The notes under the pieces were generated by a model. That model was not told where the DNA came from. It ran no database searches and was given only the letters and a program-made list of their open reading frames with translations. Shown here piece after piece: positions 10,700-20,180 of a DNA stretch of 64,000 nucleotides. Positions within the stretch are counted from its first letter, which is position 1. Each line of letters starts with the position of its first letter. The position numbers and the translations under genes are program-made. This stretch comes from Torymus aiolomorphi (lineage: Eukaryota > Arthropoda > Insecta > Hymenoptera > Torymidae), in NCBI GenBank assembly GCA_036365515.1, contig CM070874.1:209492297-209556296 (forward strand), given 5' to 3'.

Positions 10700-11095
10700 T
10701 CACTTACGTACAAAAGGGACAACTTGGTGCACCTGATTGCAAGAGATTGCGAGCTCAACACACCTGTATGACGCTTGCTCTCGGAAATCGGGGCTATCGA
10801 CAGCAGGACACTCAAGGCAAAAAAACCAAAGATTGGCCAAATCCTCATAACCCCCTATAAGAATCATAATATATTTTCCCTAATAATCATGGATCACTAC
10901 TATTCGTCAATAGACACTAAAATCCTACGGAGGACTCTAATCAACCTCCGGGATATCATGATGAGAAAAAACTTGTACAGCTTCCGAATATCCCGTTTGG
11001 GAGATTTTGCGGATAAACTGGACCCAGGACTCTTTGCCGAGCTAGTTGTGGACACATTCCGAAACACTACTGTCAAGGTCAACATCTGTTATGGA
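10700..11095 (+). other. TARG1/OARD1-like macrodomain embedded in pol
   Basis: Between the linker and the integrase zinc finger the sequence follows the small macrodomain fold of TARG1/OARD1 nearly end to end: an opening like DNLVHLIARDC, a middle like KIGQILITPY and FSLIIMD, a helix like LRRTLINLRDIM, the strand SFRISRLGDFADKLD, and a last helix and strand AELVVDTFRNTTVKVNICY. Family members bind ADP-ribose or remove it from proteins. In TARG1 the catalytic residues are a Lys after the LIT strand and an Asp in the GCGLD loop. Here the Asp position is kept (ADKLD) but the Lys position reads Met-Asp and the Gly-Cys-Gly loop is altered, so hydrolase activity is doubtful. A TGA at 10769 lies in the first loop. 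The assignment is by remembered family pattern. Confidence 0.7.
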
Positions 11096-11605
11096 CAGGC
11101 GTACTTACCGTCACCAGGCGAAAAGTACCAAGTTATTGAAACCCTCCACAACAGCCTAATAGGCGGTCACAAAGGGATAAACCAAACCTACAAGAAAATA
11201 AGGCAGAGATATTATTGGCCCGGCATGCTGAACGACATTCTTGACTATGTTAGAAAATGTCCCGAATACCAGATGAAAAAGATCGAGAGAAAGAAAACAC
11301 GAGAACCCATGATTCTTACAAATACTCCCATCGAAGCCTTCGACAAAGTGTCGATCGACACCGTTGGGAAACTCCGCACCACCCCTCGGGGTAACTGTCA
11401 TTTGCTGACCATACAGTGTAACCTCACCAAGTACCTCATCGCTATACCCATATCCAACTTAAGGGCTACCACTATCGCGAACTGTTTGGCAAAGTATTTA
11501 ATCTGCCAATTTGGGGCGCCTAGAGCCATATTGTCCGATCGCGGGACTAGTTTTCTATCAGAAGTGGTAGAGGGATTGATGAGGATGTTCATGTTAGATC
11601 ATGTC
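11096..11605 (+). pseudogene. Truncated integrase domain
   Basis: The H2C2 zinc finger begins at HNSLIGGHKG and ends KCPEYQ; the last position should be Cys but is Tyr (TAC 11267-11269). The core shows catalytic Asp 1 in VSIDTVG (codon 11357) and Asp 2 in LSDRGTSF (codon 11537). The sequence then leaves the integrase pattern near 11600, before the third residue (Glu) and the whole carboxy domain. The frame runs straight into env, so an in-frame deletion has fused the two. Confidence 0.88.
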
Positions 11606-12790
11606 ATCTACAGCAATCGGGAATTACTTAGCATTCTCAACTCGCTGATGGATCGCAAACTCCACCCCCGACTGCTACAAAAGAGGACTCTCCACCAGAT
11701 TGCCGCGGACATACGCCAACACGAGACTAATTTAGAACTCCCGATACCTCTCCATCATCTCCGAGCGGAAGAGTTAGTGAAGATTGCAGAAATAGACGCC
11801 ACTTACCATAACGGAAGGATCCTCGTTTGCCTGACGTTACCTCTGACTGACAGGATGTCATATGAGTTATACAAACTCCATCCGCTGGCCATCCCTCAGA
11901 CCTTACGAAACAACATGTACCGGGCCGCCTATATTATTCCTAGTTGCACGCATATAGCACTCAGCAAGGACCAGCAGAGTTATCTCCCTCTCAATCAAGA
12001 TCAGGTAGATAAGTGCCTGAGCACTCACTACGGTCGCATCTGCTCCACTGGAGAAGTCACGTTGACAGCCCAAAGAGGATGCGAGATCGAGATATTGCTC
12101 CACCCCAGCCGAACCGCACTCGACTCCTGCAGCGTAGCCATCAAGAAAAACCTAACGACACAATGGGCTCATTTGGAAGTTGATGGGACATAGCTGTTCA
12201 CCGCTATTGCTGAGGAGAGGCTCCGTATCTCCTGTCCGGGACAGATATATGAGAACGCCAAGTTACAAGGGGTCGGCATTTTGTGGTTAGCCTCCGGATG
12301 CTTGGCGAGGACTGCGTCCGCGACTCTAATCGCAAAAGACGTCAGAGTGTCCACGGTTCAGTATCTCTACGAACCAGAGACCAGCTTAAACGGCAACGAT
12401 CTATATCCTATATTGGAAGACAATGTAACGCTCAAAGATCTCCCAGAGGTCGGCGATACTGGGCCATTGTCGTCCTGGACCTCTCATAAGCAATCGCTGA
12501 AAAATATCATAACAGAGATGGACGAAATTGGACGGCATAACCGAATCTCCACTTACACCCACAACTTGACGTACGGAGGCCTTACCATCCAAGCCGTTAT
12601 CATCATAGCGTTTATCATCTTTGTGGGAATTAAGTTGTGTCACCAACCTCGAGGACCGGATGCGAAGGTCCTCACTATCACCTCTGCGGATCCTAGCCCT
12701 GGGACGATTAACCTTCCGCACCAGCCCACCTTGTCCATGCATGCCAGCCGAAGTACTCTCTGTCCTGCCCAAACTGCGGAAACGGACTGA
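11606..12790 (+). pseudogene. env: Amino-truncated errantivirus-type envelope protein
   Basis: The carboxy ~390 codons of an insect errantivirus Env, related to baculovirus F-type fusion proteins. These glycoproteins sit in the membrane and mediate fusion. Visible marks are the family's central block with GRILVCLTLPL and YELYKLHPL, Cys residues spaced as in the ectodomain, the ISTYTHNLTY stretch, and one hydrophobic membrane segment (12587-12640). The cytoplasmic tail is Pro/Ser-rich. The signal peptide and amino half are missing because the frame begins inside a fusion with integrase. A TAG at 12191 splits what remains. It cannot be functional in this copy. Confidence 0.82.
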
Positions 12791-12848
12791 TCTTACCTCA
12801 ACTTACAGAGCCTCACACGACCTTCAGACCCGGTGCCCACATCCCACC

Positions 12849-13541
12849 ATGTCGCGCGAGGTTATGGTGACTTGCGGAAAAGACCTTACACCAGAAGCCA
12901 TAGTATCATGTTTCCAACCTGCCGGCACCATTTTCGCCACGCACATACTTTCGGAGACTATCGGCACTCATACGGTCAGAGTTACCTTTGAGACCACCCA
13001 ACAGGCCGAAAAGGCTGAACGAGAGAAGGAATTGTGGTTGTTACAAGCGACTTTAAAGATAGGATCCTCCGGCCGATCTCATCCGCCATCGCCCCCGCGA
13101 ATCAAATCCGAAGTTCATGTCATCCGACCAACTAGAGAAGTCAACCCGATCAACCCCAGAAGAATTTTCTGCTTGTTACCTTGGACAGGAAGAAAACCCA
13201 CCATGGCGCTCAAGTTGTTGGCTGAACAGAAGTTTGAGGAAAAGTTCTTCAGACATTTCGCCCGGTTCGGGCCAATGGAATATTGTTACACCGCTCGAGA
13301 TAACCGCCGGCGGCTGTCTCATGGGTTCCTTAGATACCATCATCGCCGCCATGCCTCTCTCTCCTTACGAGAATGTGCCTCCATCTACCAAGCCCGACCC
13401 GCCCATGGGCAATATAAAACCACCAGGAGACTCACCAGGAAAAGACATTTGCCCTGCGGTTACTCTATTGATGTGAGGAATCGAGAGTTACACCTCACCA
13501 CCTCCCAGAGACAGCGAGAGATCGAAACCAAGAAATGTTAG
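12849..13541 (+). CDS. Accessory protein A: two RRM-like domains (230 aa)
   Basis: Intact ORF downstream of env. I chose the ATG at 12849 because its context, CCACCATGT, is strong and the upstream frame only opens inside env. Residues about 3-72 (VMVTCGKDLTPEAIVSCF and on) and about 104-186 (RRIFCLLPW, then ARFGPMEYCYTARD, SHGFLRYH) each show the order strand-helix-strand-strand-helix-strand of an RRM; SHGFLRYH sits where RNP1 belongs. The second resembles the RRMs of RBM45-type proteins in my reading. The carboxy 40 residues are Arg/Lys-rich. A role in RNA binding is inferred. An alternative frame (13117-13476) is less family-like. Confidence 0.65.
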   Translation: MSREVMVTCGKDLTPEAIVSCFQPAGTIFATHILSETIGTHTVRVTFETTQQAEKAEREKELWLLQATLKIGSSGRSHPPSPPRIKSEVHVIRPTREVNPINPRRIFCLLPWTGRKPTMALKLLAEQKFEEKFFRHFARFGPMEYCYTARDNRRRLSHGFLRYHHRRHASLSLRECASIYQARPAHGQYKTTRRLTRKRHLPCGYSIDVRNRELHLTTSQRQREIETKKC

Positions 13542-13654
13542 AGGACCTTGTAAATTACAACAAACTTTAGCGCTTTAATGTGAATCTCGTTCACCTTCTC
13601 CCTTTTGGCCTATCCTTTCATTTTCTCGGTTCACACCTTTTAATCGTATGACAA

Positions 13655-13689
13655 GCTAATATTATTTTTTTTTTTGTGCTTTTTTTCAG
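13655..13689 (+). promoter_or_regulatory. Candidate 3' splice site in front of accessory ORF B
   Basis: A run of 12 T, then GTGC, seven more T and CAG ending at 13689, only two bases before the ATG at 13692. This is a textbook acceptor. It suggests that ORF B is expressed from a spliced mRNA, as env is in errantiviruses. Confidence 0.6.
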
Positions 13690-13691
13690 AA

Positions 13692-15116
13692 ATGGATCTC
13701 CAACTGGAAATAGTGAATGTTAGGACTACCGCCCCCGCTACCTTGACGATTACCTGCAATGAACATACGCGTCCAAGCGCCTTGAAACAAACACTATGGG
13801 GAGTAGGGGATCTGAAAGGACTCACCGTACTCCGACGCGCCGCAGGGCTGATAGACGTCACTGCGATATACCAAGACGAAGGTGCAGCTGAGGACGCCCA
13901 TGCCCTGCTATTATCTTTCGTCCCCGAACATAAAGAGAATCCAATGACCCCCCTTTCGGACGAAATAATCATCGACGAAGACTTCGAACTCCTAGCGGTA
14001 ATTCGAGATGCGAGAAGCAGAAACACCCTCCGCTTGGAATGTCGCTGCACCGATCTCCCTGGGCTGCTCCGGTCAATGGCCGAGTTCGGTGAAACGAAAC
14101 CTAACTGGAAATTGGAAGGGCAGGAGAATTCCCTGCGGCAGGAAGTCGAATATCTGGCCCCGGCTGCTTGCCACCAGGCCTACGACTATTGGAGAGCCAA
14201 GTTGGGCGCTGCTCGTCACCCCGCCAATCTCCTGAAGATAGAGGTACCCGAATCAGTCACGAGCCGGGACCCGTCCCCGGTGGTATGCCTACATTCCCCA
14301 GCGCCCAAGGAGGAAGAGAATGTCGACCTCTGTCGGCTACACATCCTAGTTCCCTACGAACAAAGACTCGAAGACATCAAAGAGGAGTATAGAAGGATTG
14401 GAGGAAACCCACATGTGGAAGCGGTCCGCATGAAGACCAGGGGCTATCAAGGATTCGTTCAGTATCATAACCCAGAGGATGCAAAAAGGGGCCTGCATCC
14501 ATCCAACCCTAAGCATTTCGGCCGCTACCCTAAGATTGTGCACCACCCTACACCGGACCAGGATGACAACCTCAACCTTCGCATCGTTCACATTCTCGTC
14601 CCCCGAGGATCCACGGCGAAGGACATCAAGGCTGAATACGGAAGGTTTGGGACCATTAAGTATGGGGCCATAAGGATGATACCAGTACGTTGCTCGCCTC
14701 AAACCCAAGCTTTCATCGAATACAACACCCCGGAGGAAGCGAGGAAAGCCTTGGAGGAAGGAGATCGTAAATATCGTGCGAGGTACAGTACGGAAACCTG
14801 GGTCGTCAAGGCACCCCTCGAAGCCTATCCGCCGCGCCAATTCTCCCAACCCGAAGGGAAGTTACACTGGTTCTGTGGACAAGCTATCCACCGAGACGAC
14901 TACGAGGAACATCAACGCAATTACCACCCATCTAATTGGGATTATAGGGGTGCCCTCCCCTGTGGAGAACGAATCATTGAATCAGAAGGCACGGAAAGAG
15001 AATCCATCTCCTTACTCGAGGAATTCCTCAGGACTGACCCTAAAGAGGACAACCAGCCGAACCTGGTAATAGACCCTGTCAGCTCCCTACTCGACCTCCA
15101 GGGATTACAACTATAG
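13692..15116 (+). CDS. Accessory protein B: four RRM-like repeats and a zinc-finger-like tail (474 aa)
   Basis: Intact ORF between the splice acceptor and the 3' LTR. Two clear RRM-like repeats lie at residues about 215-268 (LHILVPYEQRLEDIKEEYRR, then GFVQYHNPEDAKRGL) and 298-356 (VHILVPRGSTAKDIKAEYGR, then AFIEYNTPEEARKAL). They look like each other and like RBM45-type RRMs. Two more divergent repeats can be traced at about 17-76 and 111-172. Residues about 394-412 read CGQAIHRDDYEEHQRNYH, a C2H2-finger end whose first Cys is missing. No membrane segment or signal peptide is seen. With protein A it makes a pair of putative RNA-binding accessory proteins next to the 3' LTR. Function unknown; binding of element or host RNA is inference. 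Confidence 0.68.
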   Translation: MDLQLEIVNVRTTAPATLTITCNEHTRPSALKQTLWGVGDLKGLTVLRRAAGLIDVTAIYQDEGAAEDAHALLLSFVPEHKENPMTPLSDEIIIDEDFELLAVIRDARSRNTLRLECRCTDLPGLLRSMAEFGETKPNWKLEGQENSLRQEVEYLAPAACHQAYDYWRAKLGAARHPANLLKIEVPESVTSRDPSPVVCLHSPAPKEEENVDLCRLHILVPYEQRLEDIKEEYRRIGGNPHVEAVRMKTRGYQGFVQYHNPEDAKRGLHPSNPKHFGRYPKIVHHPTPDQDDNLNLRIVHILVPRGSTAKDIKAEYGRFGTIKYGAIRMIPVRCSPQTQAFIEYNTPEEARKALEEGDRKYRARYSTETWVVKAPLEAYPPRQFSQPEGKLHWFCGQAIHRDDYEEHQRNYHPSNWDYRGALPCGERIIESEGTERESISLLEEFLRTDPKEDNQPNLVIDPVSSLLDLQGLQL

Positions 15117-15293
15117 GGGATGTCAACACCACCCAAGAACCTTGCGCGCTTTGGCGCTCTATGTAATGGACCTTAGCCCTGGGAGTCTACAACACGCCGC
15201 GAATCAACAAGGGACACCATTCGCTCAGCATGACTTCATTCGCTTCGTCAACCCAACCGCTTGTGATTTGTCGAGACGACAACAATTCTAATC

Positions 15294-15302
15294 GAGGAAG
15301 GG
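15294..15302 (+). other. Polypurine tract
   Basis: GAGGAAGGG lies directly against the 3' LTR start, the standard place for plus-strand DNA priming. It is short but purely purine. Confidence 0.7.
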
Positions 15303-18300
15303 TGTTACGTGACAGATAAAAATTTTGCTCTTTTATTTTATTTCTATAGATTATTTTCCTTTCCGTTTTTTTCTTGCCATAACGAATCGAGGAATGCGTT
15401 TCTTGTGAGCGTTTCCGACTACGTAAGAAACGCACTCTTTCGAGCATACCATTTAAGAAATGTAACACCCTCGTCCGGCCGTGCTCGTGGGGGAGGTAGC
15501 CGAGCTGCTCGTGCGATGCTGACCACGCAGCAACAGCTAGCGCTGCACGTGTTTGAAAAACCGCTTGATGCGGCCGTAACTTCACCGGGGGCAGCACCTA
15601 CCAGGCGCAGGCCGGTTACCGACACTCCTGAGCACACGAGTGCGAGAGAGAAGGACGCGCAGGGGAAGCCATGCATTGGCGCTTAACTTCAGCCGCGCGG
15701 CAGTGCGAGCCGATTCAAAAAGCGAAGAGTACACACGGTATCCGATGCTCGCATAAGTGCGAAGCCAAATACTTTGTCTAAGTATAAATAATAATATAAT
15801 ACAAAGAAAAAAATAATAAATACAGCGTATAGGACTAGAAGTGTTGAATTAATAATATAGATATAACAATTTTGTGAAAGTGTGAAGTTATACAGGAGTA
15901 GACAGAAATATAAGCGAGAGAAATCTACGAAATCCAAATCAGCAAATCTCGAGAATACCGAGAATCAATATCGGGCACTAAGCAATTGCATTTTTGGAAA
16001 TTCAGGGGAAGGACCTATAATCACACTAAAAAAACGAAGGGATAACAAAAGGAGAAATTCGAAGGTATCATTTACTATATTATAGCACTATAATAATCAT
16101 AATTGTCTTAACATTATATATATATAGCCATCATTATTAGGCGCATATTGTTACGGGTCGATAGGAGTAGACATATACGTGTAGGTATATCTTAACATAT
16201 GAATATATATAGTTTCTATAAGTTCGAGCCAAAATAAATAATTCGTTACTCTTAAAATAATCGGTGAAAATATATACATATATATATCCCTTATAAAAAT
16301 ATCCTATAGAAAATCCTGTAGGAAATGCTATAGAAAATCCTGTAGGCATTACGCAGAAATCCTATAGGAATCCTATAGGATACTCTATAGGCAGTCCTAT
16401 ATCAAATTCTATATAGGAAGTTCTATAGGAAATCCTATGTGAATTTCGCGCTTTTCCTGTAGGAAATCCTATAGGAAATCCTATAGGAAATTCTGTAGGT
16501 AATTCTGTAGGAAAAACTGCAGACAATTTTACATGGAAAATCCTGCAGGGAATTCTGGAGTATTTTCGTGAAAACAGTTTATAGAGGTTTAGCATTTTAT
16601 TTAGCGCTGTAACATCGCACAGCAAAATCAGTGGCAAACAGTCCTAGGTAAGGAGTTGCACCTAGGGACTGCCGTGCACGACTGCCGGCGCTTACCGATT
16701 AAGCCCAATGAGCTCAGATATCAAAATCAAGGTAATCCTTGTCACATTGACTCTCCGTAAAGTCGTTCAAACGGTTGAATCTCATGGCTTTACATACCCT
16801 CGCGGTTCCAATGTGTTTATGAGAGTCCCGCTACTTTTCTGGTACTTTTCTGGTTTTTGTCATCTATGTCAATTTCTATATGTTGTACGGCTAAATATTG
16901 TTAATAAAAATGGTGTAGTTGGGAAATCAATATCATGTAAAAGGGGCGAGCACCTTTTTCTCTCAAAACAACGAAGAATTCTCTGTCTCCCGATTATATA
17001 CTTTAACTGTTTTGTGAATAGCGATACGTGATTCCTAGAACGATCGTCTGCGGTAGTTTTAGTTACTATTAAGTATTAGCGATTAAGTATAACCCATCGT
17101 GCCATACCCCAGGGCAGTGTGTGCGCCCTAATCGAAAATATCATTTTCCCGTTATTTTTGTGCGACGCGTCTTAAGAGGATAATACAATATATATACATG
17201 CATATTTCAAACAGCGCCACGTGACGAATACGCGACCGCTGAATAGTCCTTGTAGTTTGGGAGGTCTCTCTCTCCAGAGATTGAACCGGGGTTCGGGCCC
17301 CATTATAACTATTGTAAAACCAAGAGCATCGATCGAATCACTGCGCATCTTTGAGGGTCATCTCCCTTCCATTGAGTTTTTCCCTTATATTCACATCTTC
17401 TTCTTTCTGCCTCGTCCGAGTAAAGCGAGTGGCTGAACAGCAAGCACGAGTTATCGGTCTCTCCGTTATGTGCGGATCTCCACACGGCCCGCTGGCCACT
17501 ACAGCAGCGCGCTGCAGCCGTCGCCGCCTCCAATTGGAAAAGTGTATCGGGACGGGAGCGCGCTAACAGTTATCGGCTGCTCCGCTTTGTGCGGATCTTC
17601 GCACGGCCTGCTCACCACTTAACTTCGGCGCGCGGCGAACTCAGGCCCCTCCAAGGAACACTGTCTTATAAAGCTCTCCCGCCTCAAGATTGTCTTAAAG
17701 CTCGCTTGCGCTTTCTTACGTCGGGATTGGGGACGAGCACGGGGGCTCGCGGCAAAATATCCAAGACATAGTAGACCCGCTCGTAGCCAGGTACAGACGG
17801 CCCTTCCCAAACTGGTCCTCATCATTACAATTCGAGCAACTCCGTCCGTTTCCCATCGAACGTAGTCGACCCTTAACGGTGCGAGGTCGCAATCTTCTGC
17901 AGTCAGGAACCAAGGTTGTGCCACAGGCACTCGGTGATATCTTTTTTTTGGTTTTCTTTGCCTTACTGACGCTCGTGAAGGGCTTAATTAACTATCTAGT
18001 GACTCTCAAGGGCACGAATCGTACCCTGGCGCTGATTGAAATATCGTGATCACCCAACCTACCTAGTTTATCAGAATATGCGTAGAACTAGATACGCTTA
18101 GATTTGTATTGAATAAGACTATAGAAATAAATTACGCTTTGAATTTGAAGGTAGTATATTTGCTTTCTCCCCACCTCCCGTATATAAAAAGATACCGAAA
18201 TTAATAATCATAAGAGAGTAGATCTGCCGCACTCTTACTCGTATGGGAGTGTAAGAGTGACCAGGATAGCGGCCAGGTTCCTGCCAGGTAAGGGTGAATT

Positions 18301-18379
18301 GATACCCTTAGGGGATCAACCGAAATATTTAAAACATTAAACAAGTCGCGTGACAACCTTTATCAGTAGTCACATAACA
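15303..18379 (+). repeat. 3' LTR
   Basis: About 3077 bp, starting TGTTACGTGACA. Its end is TAGTCACATAACA, two changes from the 5' LTR end. It matches the 5' LTR closely except for 16288-16843. It is followed at once by the GCCGG target duplication. Confidence 0.92.
16288..16843. repeat. 3'-LTR-specific segment with TCCTATAGGA words
   Basis: This replaces the 5' LTR's 3750-4262. Its first ~270 bases are a degenerate array of palindromic decamers such as TCCTATAGGA and TCCTGTAGGA. The rest (16570-16843) looks single-copy. The same decamers form a longer array just outside the element at 18530-19150. Confidence 0.8.
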
Positions 18380-18384
18380 GCCGG
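18380..18384. repeat. Right target-site duplication (GCCGG)
   Basis: Identical to 2761-2765. Confidence 0.92.
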
Positions 18385-18529
18385 AAATGAATTTCGATTT
18401 TATTTGTCCAGTCTTTCTCCAGCGTATGTACAAGTAACTCTGTATAGAATTACGCACATGTAATTATTGACTAAAAAAAATTGGTTTTATACTACAAAAT
18501 TTTTTACATCCGATACATCTTTTTCAAAA

Positions 18530-19150
18530 GATTTTCCTATAGGAATTCCTACAGGATTTTACAGGAAAAATATTGTTTACTATAGATTTTCATATAGGGA
18601 TTCCTATAGGATTTTCTAGGAGAAATCACGCATTGTTCCCTACAGATTTTCCTATAGGGGTTCCTATAGGATTTTATAGGAAAACATTGTTTCCTATAGA
18701 TTTTCCTATAGGAATCCATACAGGATTTTACTGAAAAAACATTGTTTCCCATAGATTTTCCTATAGGGATTCCTATAGGATTTTATGGGAAAAACATTGT
18801 TTCCTATAGGTTCTCCTATAGGCATTCCTATAGGACTGTGTAGGAGAAATCACGCAGTGTTTCCTCTAGGAATTCCTATAGGAATCCTATAGGATGTCAT
18901 GTAAGACTCCTACAGGATTTTTATAGGATTCCTATAGGATTCCTATAGGATTTTACAGGAAAAATCATACATTGTTTCCTATAGATTTTCCTATAGGAAT
19001 TCCTACAGGTTTAACTCGCGAAATAACTATAGGATGTCCTATAGGAATCTTATAGGAATCCTATAAAAATCCTATAGGAGTCTTATAGGACATCCTATAG
19101 GATTCCTATAGGAAATCCTGTAGGATTCCTATAGGGCATCCTACAGGTTT
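18530..19150. repeat. TCCTATAGGA palindromic minisatellite
   Basis: About 620 bases in which the self-complementary decamer TCCTATAGGA and close variants recur at irregular spacing, with longer repeats of about 65-70 bases (for example TTCCTATAGATTTTCCTATA) in the first half. No coding potential. Confidence 0.88.
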
Positions 19151-19289
19151 TTTTCGTAACGTGTGTTTGCTGTTATAGATTTATTGAATGTTTAAATTCG
19201 CTTACTTACAAATATTTACTTATGTAAATTTACCAAAATTCTATATGGTATTTCGTTACTGTGGAAAGGTATGGGATTGCATTTCTTTT

Positions 19290-20180
19290 AAATTAATTAA
19301 GTATTATTAGAGAATAGTTATTTTCGATACATGTGCGAAAAAGTGAATTTGTCCTCGTGTAGACGTTTGCGCCCGAGCGAAGCGGTAGGAGGATAAAATC
19401 ACTTTCTCACTCGTGTATCGAATACTATTTTTTGACACGACGTATGAGAAGCTTAATTTAGGGCATGCTTTTTTATTAAAGCGTGTACGAAATCGAGCTT
19501 TGCCCACGGAGTGTTAAAATAGTTATTTTCGATACAAGTGTGCGAAGTGGGTCATTCTCGCACGGGTGTAGTTTGTCTCCCGAGTGAAGCGAGGGTGACA
19601 AAATACCCGTGCAATGATGACCTTTTTCGGTCACGTGTATCGAACTCTATTTTTTTAACGGAGTGTGTGAAATTAGCCTTGTTGTTTGTTTTGCGTGCGC
19701 GAAGTAGCTGTTTCTCGCACGGCGTGCGCGAAAGTAAATTGATCTGCGCATGCGCGACTTTCGCGCACGCCGTGTGTAAAACAGCTACTTCGCGCACACA
19801 AAACAAGCACGAGAAGGCGAGTTTCGCATACTCCGTTAAAAAATAGTACATTTCAATACTAGTGCGAGGATTTGATTTTCCCCTCGTGTGACTGTTTACA
19901 CCCGAGCGAAGCGAGGGTGCAAAGGTCACACGAGGAGAAAATCAACTTCTCACACAAGTGTCGAACCGTATTTTTTGACACGGCGTGCGAGAAGTGAGAT
20001 TTTTGCACGCATCGTTTAACGCAGCGTGCGAGAAATCGAACTTCTCGCACGGAGTTTCAGAAAATAATATTAGATACTCGTGAGAAAAATGATTTTTTTT
20101 TTAATGAATATAAAAATATAAATATAAAAATGAATCATTTTTATCGCACTAGTATCGAAAAGTAGTATTTTCATGCACTG
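19290..20180. repeat. Array of hairpins with a CGAGCGAAGCGAG core
   Basis: At least four successive palindromic units of about 120-180 bases (about 19310-19430, 19515-19655, 19665-19845, 19850-19985). Each begins near a TCGATAC-type word and closes with its reverse complement. Cores read CCCGAGCGAAGCG or a CGCGCA-rich variant. Short ORFs on both strands here are by-products. Related hairpins occur at 21935-22240, 40090-40240 and 50776-50870. Confidence 0.75.

Larger units (their letters stand above)
7573..11605 (+). pseudogene. pol: Broken pol polyprotein: RT, RNase H, linker, macrodomain, integrase
   Basis: The reading frame opens at 7573, -1 relative to gag, and runs to 8574. It then continues one base on in another frame to 12193. 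The shift sits in an A-run at about 8568-8571 and is explained by one extra A. In-frame stops are TAG 8694, TAG 9020, TAA 9266 and TGA 10769; the next is TAG 12191 in env. No protease DTG/DSG motif is found between gag and RT, where one belongs, so nucleocapsid and protease were probably lost by deletion. The sub-domains are listed separately. Unusual points are the ~475-codon linker and the macrodomain between RNase H and integrase. Confidence 0.9.
2766..18379 (+). mobile_element. Errantivirus-like Ty3/Gypsy LTR retroelement, 15.6 kb, with RRM accessory ORFs
   Basis: A complete but damaged LTR element on the plus strand. Visible parts in order are the 5' LTR (2766-5795), primer binding site, coiled-coil ORF, gag, pol with RT, RNase H, linker, macrodomain and integrase, partial env, two RRM-like ORFs, polypurine tract and the 3' LTR (15303-18379). 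Order RT-RNase H-integrase followed by env places it in Ty3/Gypsy (Metaviridae), nearest the insect errantiviruses. The macrodomain and the two RRM ORFs are not part of the standard errantivirus plan as I know it. The copy cannot be autonomous: no protease is visible, integrase lacks its third catalytic residue, and pol-env holds five stops and a frameshift. LTRs differ at a few percent of positions by eye, so the insertion is not recent. Confidence 0.93.

Noticed and set aside
13117..13476. Alternative plus ORF of 119 codons within accessory ORF A
   Set aside because: The other frame continues the RRM pattern (SHGFLRYH) through this region, so this one is a shadow.
2766..18379. An active, complete endogenous retrovirus
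   Set aside because: Stops, a frameshift, no visible protease and the integrase-env fusion rule out autonomy for this copy.
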